Source: Clostridia bacterium (GTDB lineage: Bacteria > Bacillota > Clostridia > Christensenellales > Aristaeellaceae). From it: DNA of 64,000 bases. The stretch covers positions 62,001 to 126,000 of the forward strand of contig JAFWEJ010000017.1 in NCBI GenBank assembly GCA_017512985.1, in the 5' to 3' direction. Below, piece by piece: positions 61,764 to 64,000 of this stretch (positions are counted from its first letter, which is position 1; the number at the start of each line of letters is the position of its first letter). The notes below the pieces were generated by a model. The model worked only from the letters and a program-made list of their open reading frames with translations. It made no database searches and was not told where the DNA came from. A program made the translations under genes and the position numbers.

Positions 61764-62831
61764 ATGAGCAGGTTCTTTTCAGACAAGTATATGGATCTGA
61801 CACCCTATACGCCGGGGGAACAGCCGCGGGAACAGAAGAACATCGTGAAGCTGAACACGAACGAGAACCCGTATCCGCCCCTGCCGGAGGTCGCGAAAGC
61901 GGCCGCGGAAGCGAGCGGGAGGCTGTACCTCTATTCCGATACGGAGTGCACGGAACTGCGAAAAGCGCTGGCGAAGCGGCTGGATGTCTCCACGGACGAG
62001 CTGCTGATGACCAACGGCTCGGACGAGATCCTCAACTTCGCGTTCATGGCTTTCTGTGACAAGCATATCCCGGCGGTGTTCGCGGATATCACCTACGGAT
62101 TCTATCCGGTGTTCGCGGCGATCAACCAGGTGCCCTATGAAGAGATTCCCCTGAAGGAAGACCTGACCATTGACGTGGCCGATTATTTCCAGCGGGCCGG
62201 CACGATCTTCATTGCCAACCCGAACGCGCCGACGGCCATTGCACTGCGGGCGCGGGAGATTGAGGAGGTCCTGAAGCACAATCCATATAACGTGGTGGTC
62301 GTGGACGAAGCGTATGTGGATTTCGGCGCGGAAAGCTGCGTGCCGCTGATCCGGAAATATGACAACCTGCTGGTCACGCAGACCTTCTCCAAGTCCCGTT
62401 CCATGGCGGGCGCGCGGCTGGGCATGGGCATCGGCAACCCGGACCTGATCAGGGACCTGAACACGGTGAAGTTTTCCACGAATCCCTATAACGTGAACAG
62501 CCTGACTTCCGCGGCGGGCGTCGCCTCCCTGAAGCACGATGAGTACAACCGGGAGAACTGCCTGAAGATCATGGAAACGCGGGAAAGGTACGAGCGGATC
62601 CTGCGGGGCATGGGCTTTGAAATGACCGAATCCCAGACGAATTTCTTCTTTGCCCGCCATCCGGCGATCTCCGGAAAGGACCTGTACCTGGAACTGAAGA
62701 AGCGGGGCGTGCTGATCCGCCACTTTGACATCGAACGGATCAAAGACTACAACCGGATTACGATCGGTACCCCGGAACAGATGGACAGACTGCTGAAAGA
62801 GACTGAAGCAATACTGGAGGAGCGGAAATGA
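61764..62831 (+). CDS. hisC: Histidinol-phosphate aminotransferase
   Basis: A 355-residue PLP-dependent class I/II aminotransferase. It shows KLNTNENPYPPLPEV at the start, LMTNGSDEILNFAF, NPNAPTAIA, VVVDEAYVDFG and the PLP-binding Lys in TQTFSKSRSMAGARLG; GIGNPDLI follows. It converts imidazole-acetol phosphate to histidinol phosphate. It starts 25 bases after hisD behind GAGAAGGAA and overlaps hisB by four bases. Confidence 0.96.
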   Translation: MSRFFSDKYMDLTPYTPGEQPREQKNIVKLNTNENPYPPLPEVAKAAAEASGRLYLYSDTECTELRKALAKRLDVSTDELLMTNGSDEILNFAFMAFCDKHIPAVFADITYGFYPVFAAINQVPYEEIPLKEDLTIDVADYFQRAGTIFIANPNAPTAIALRAREIEEVLKHNPYNVVVVDEAYVDFGAESCVPLIRKYDNLLVTQTFSKSRSMAGARLGMGIGNPDLIRDLNTVKFSTNPYNVNSLTSAAGVASLKHDEYNRENCLKIMETRERYERILRGMGFEMTESQTNFFFARHPAISGKDLYLELKKRGVLIRHFDIERIKDYNRITIGTPEQMDRLLKETEAILEERK

Positions 62832-63418
62832 GACAGGCAGAAGTGAGCCGGAAGACCGGCGAGACAGACATCCGCGTTGCCCTGACGCTGGACGGAACCG
62901 GTAAATACAGCATTGACACGGGCGTCGGCTTCCTGGATCACATGCTGACGCTGTTCGCACGCCACGGGCGGTTCGACCTGGAAGTGTCCTGCAAGGGGGA
63001 CACGTATGTGGACGATCACCACTCCGTGGAGGATATCGGCATCGCCCTGGGCAAGGCCTTTGAACAGGCGCTGGGCGACAAAAAGGGCGTGACCCGCTAC
63101 GGCAGCACGATCCTGCCGATGGACGAAAGCCTGATCCTGAGCGCGGTGGACCTGTCCGGACGCGGCCTGCTGGTTTACGACCTGCGGATTCCGGCGGAAA
63201 AAGTCGGAACGTTTGATACGGAACTGACGGAAGAATTCTTCCGGGCGCTTGCCCACAATGCCGGCGCCACGCTGCATATCCGCCAGCTGGCGGGCGGCAA
63301 CAGCCACCACATTATCGAAGGCGCCTTCAAGAGCGTTGCCCGCAGCCTGCGGACCGCGGCGGCGATCGACCCTGACTGCGCGGAGGAAATTCCCTCCACG
63401 AAAGGAGTCCTGGGATGA
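62828..63418 (+). CDS. hisB: Imidazoleglycerol-phosphate dehydratase
   Basis: A 196-residue, monofunctional manganese enzyme (no phosphatase domain). Metal-binding motifs: TGVGFLDHMLTLFARHG, DDHHSVEDIGI, RYGSTILPMDE and HIRQLAGGNSHHIIEGAFK. Length is standard. It overlaps hisC upstream and hisH downstream (ATGA at both junctions). Confidence 0.98.
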   Translation: MRQAEVSRKTGETDIRVALTLDGTGKYSIDTGVGFLDHMLTLFARHGRFDLEVSCKGDTYVDDHHSVEDIGIALGKAFEQALGDKKGVTRYGSTILPMDESLILSAVDLSGRGLLVYDLRIPAEKVGTFDTELTEEFFRALAHNAGATLHIRQLAGGNSHHIIEGAFKSVARSLRTAAAIDPDCAEEIPSTKGVLG

Positions 63419-64000
63419 TCGCGATCATCGACTATGGCGTGGGAAACCTGTTCTCCCTGCAGTCGTCCTTTGCCGCGATCGGACAGGAAGCCGCCGTGAC
63501 GCGCGACATTGACGAGATCCGCCGGGCGGACCGGCTGATCCTGCCCGGTGTCGGCGCTTTCCGGGACGCAGCGGACAAGCTGCGCGCTTCCGGCATGGAC
63601 CGGGCGGTGAAGGAAGAGGCTGCGAAAGGAAAGCCGCTGCTGGGGATCTGCCTCGGGATGCAGATGCTGTTTGAGCGCAGCCATGAATACGGCGTGCATG
63701 AAGGCCTCGGCCTGCTGAAGGGCGAGATCCGTCCGATCGCGGAGAAGATTCCGGCCGGGCTGAAAATTCCCCAGATGGGCTGGAACAGCCTGAAGATCGT
63801 AAAGGATTCTCCGCTGCTGAAGTACAGCCGGGAAGGGGAGTATGTCTATTTTGTCCATTCCTACAGCGCGGTGGACTGTGAAGAGAGCCTTCTGGCTGTG
63901 ACGGAATACGGCGCGGACCTGACCGCCTGCGTGGGGAAAGGCAATGTGTACGGCTGCCAGTTCCACCCGGAAAAGAGCGAAGAGGCCGGCCTGCGGATCC
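63415..64000 (+). CDS. hisH: Imidazole glycerol phosphate synthase, glutaminase subunit (cut by window end)
   Basis: The first 195 residues are present; the gene runs off the right edge. It is a class I glutamine amidotransferase that feeds ammonia to HisF. Seen: IDYGVGNLFSLQSSF, LPGVGAF, the nucleophile Cys in GICLGMQMLFERS, the substrate-contacting QMGWNSL and the catalytic His/Glu in CQFHPEKSEEAG. The start overlaps hisB (ATGA) behind AAAGGAG. hisA and hisF probably follow outside the window. Confidence 0.96.
   Translation, partial: MIAIIDYGVGNLFSLQSSFAAIGQEAAVTRDIDEIRRADRLILPGVGAFRDAADKLRASGMDRAVKEEAAKGKPLLGICLGMQMLFERSHEYGVHEGLGLLKGEIRPIAEKIPAGLKIPQMGWNSLKIVKDSPLLKYSREGEYVYFVHSYSAVDCEESLLAVTEYGADLTACVGKGNVYGCQFHPEKSEEAGLRI

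Overview
The window looks like chromosome from a Gram-positive Clostridia-type bacterium (Bacillota). The evidence is pilus sortase, class B sorting signals and a SipA-like protein, a PadR/HAAS-DUF4097 pair, BMP and family-3 binding proteins, SH3 wall proteins, and short HisG paired with HisZ. Most of it is fairly GC-rich and uses GC-ending codons. A gut or rumen Christensenellales-like lineage is my guess; the sequence does not prove it. The first ~11.4 kb is visibly more AT-rich with different codon use and reads as an integrated mobile element.

Region 1 (1-11.4 kb), mobile element. The tail of a type I restriction-modification operon (hsdM partial, hsdS, then a co-directional unknown ATPase/helicase) is followed by three exact 47-bp-period palindromes. 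Then comes a leftward block: a secreted stalk-domain protein, a serine recombinase, two small proteins, an ArdC-type antirestriction protein, two unknown element proteins and a RadC/JAB protein. Several of these share nearly identical Shine-Dalgarno leaders. A rightward tyrosine integrase ends 170 bp before a tRNA-Val(GAC) gene.

Region 2 (11.4-12.8 kb), tRNA-associated non-coding DNA. Downstream of the tRNA lie an antisense copy of its T-arm, a second broken 3' half of the same tRNA, and two copies of a ~70-nt element whose two hairpins differ by compensatory base changes. This is the strongest non-coding signal in the window.

Region 3 (12.8-26 kb), envelope genes. A leftward operon encodes five exported proteins (DUF4353-type, phosphodiester glycosidase, CotH kinase-like, PIG-L deacetylase, metallo-beta-lactamase). 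Upstream of it is an MgtA-type Mg2+ P-type ATPase. Rightward genes are an L,D-transpeptidase, a sensor-only membrane protein, an alpha/beta hydrolase and apt. A small leftward secreted protein follows.

Region 4 (26-41 kb), pilus locus. A giant adhesin and an FctA-like pilin are joined in one uninterrupted frame (3,528 codons). They are followed by a signal-peptidase-like protein without its catalytic dyad (SipA-like), a class B sortase with extra C-terminal domains, and an orphan family-5 binding protein. Together these match a class B sortase pilus assembly system.

Region 5 (41-57 kb), regulation and signalling. A PadR regulator and its HAAS/DUF4097 partner precede a co-directional cluster: family-3 binding protein, a membrane/propeller/HD-GYP fusion, a BMP-family binding protein, two hybrid histidine kinases (one with two extracellular binding domains), a REC-degenerate GGDEF-EAL protein and a stand-alone HPt protein. 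No transporter permease is present, so the binding proteins probably feed a phosphorelay that controls cyclic-di-GMP breakdown.

Region 6 (57-64 kb). A leftward pair (SH3-repeat wall protein and a small membrane protein) diverges from the histidine operon hisZ-hisG-hisD-hisC-hisB-hisH, which runs off the right edge.
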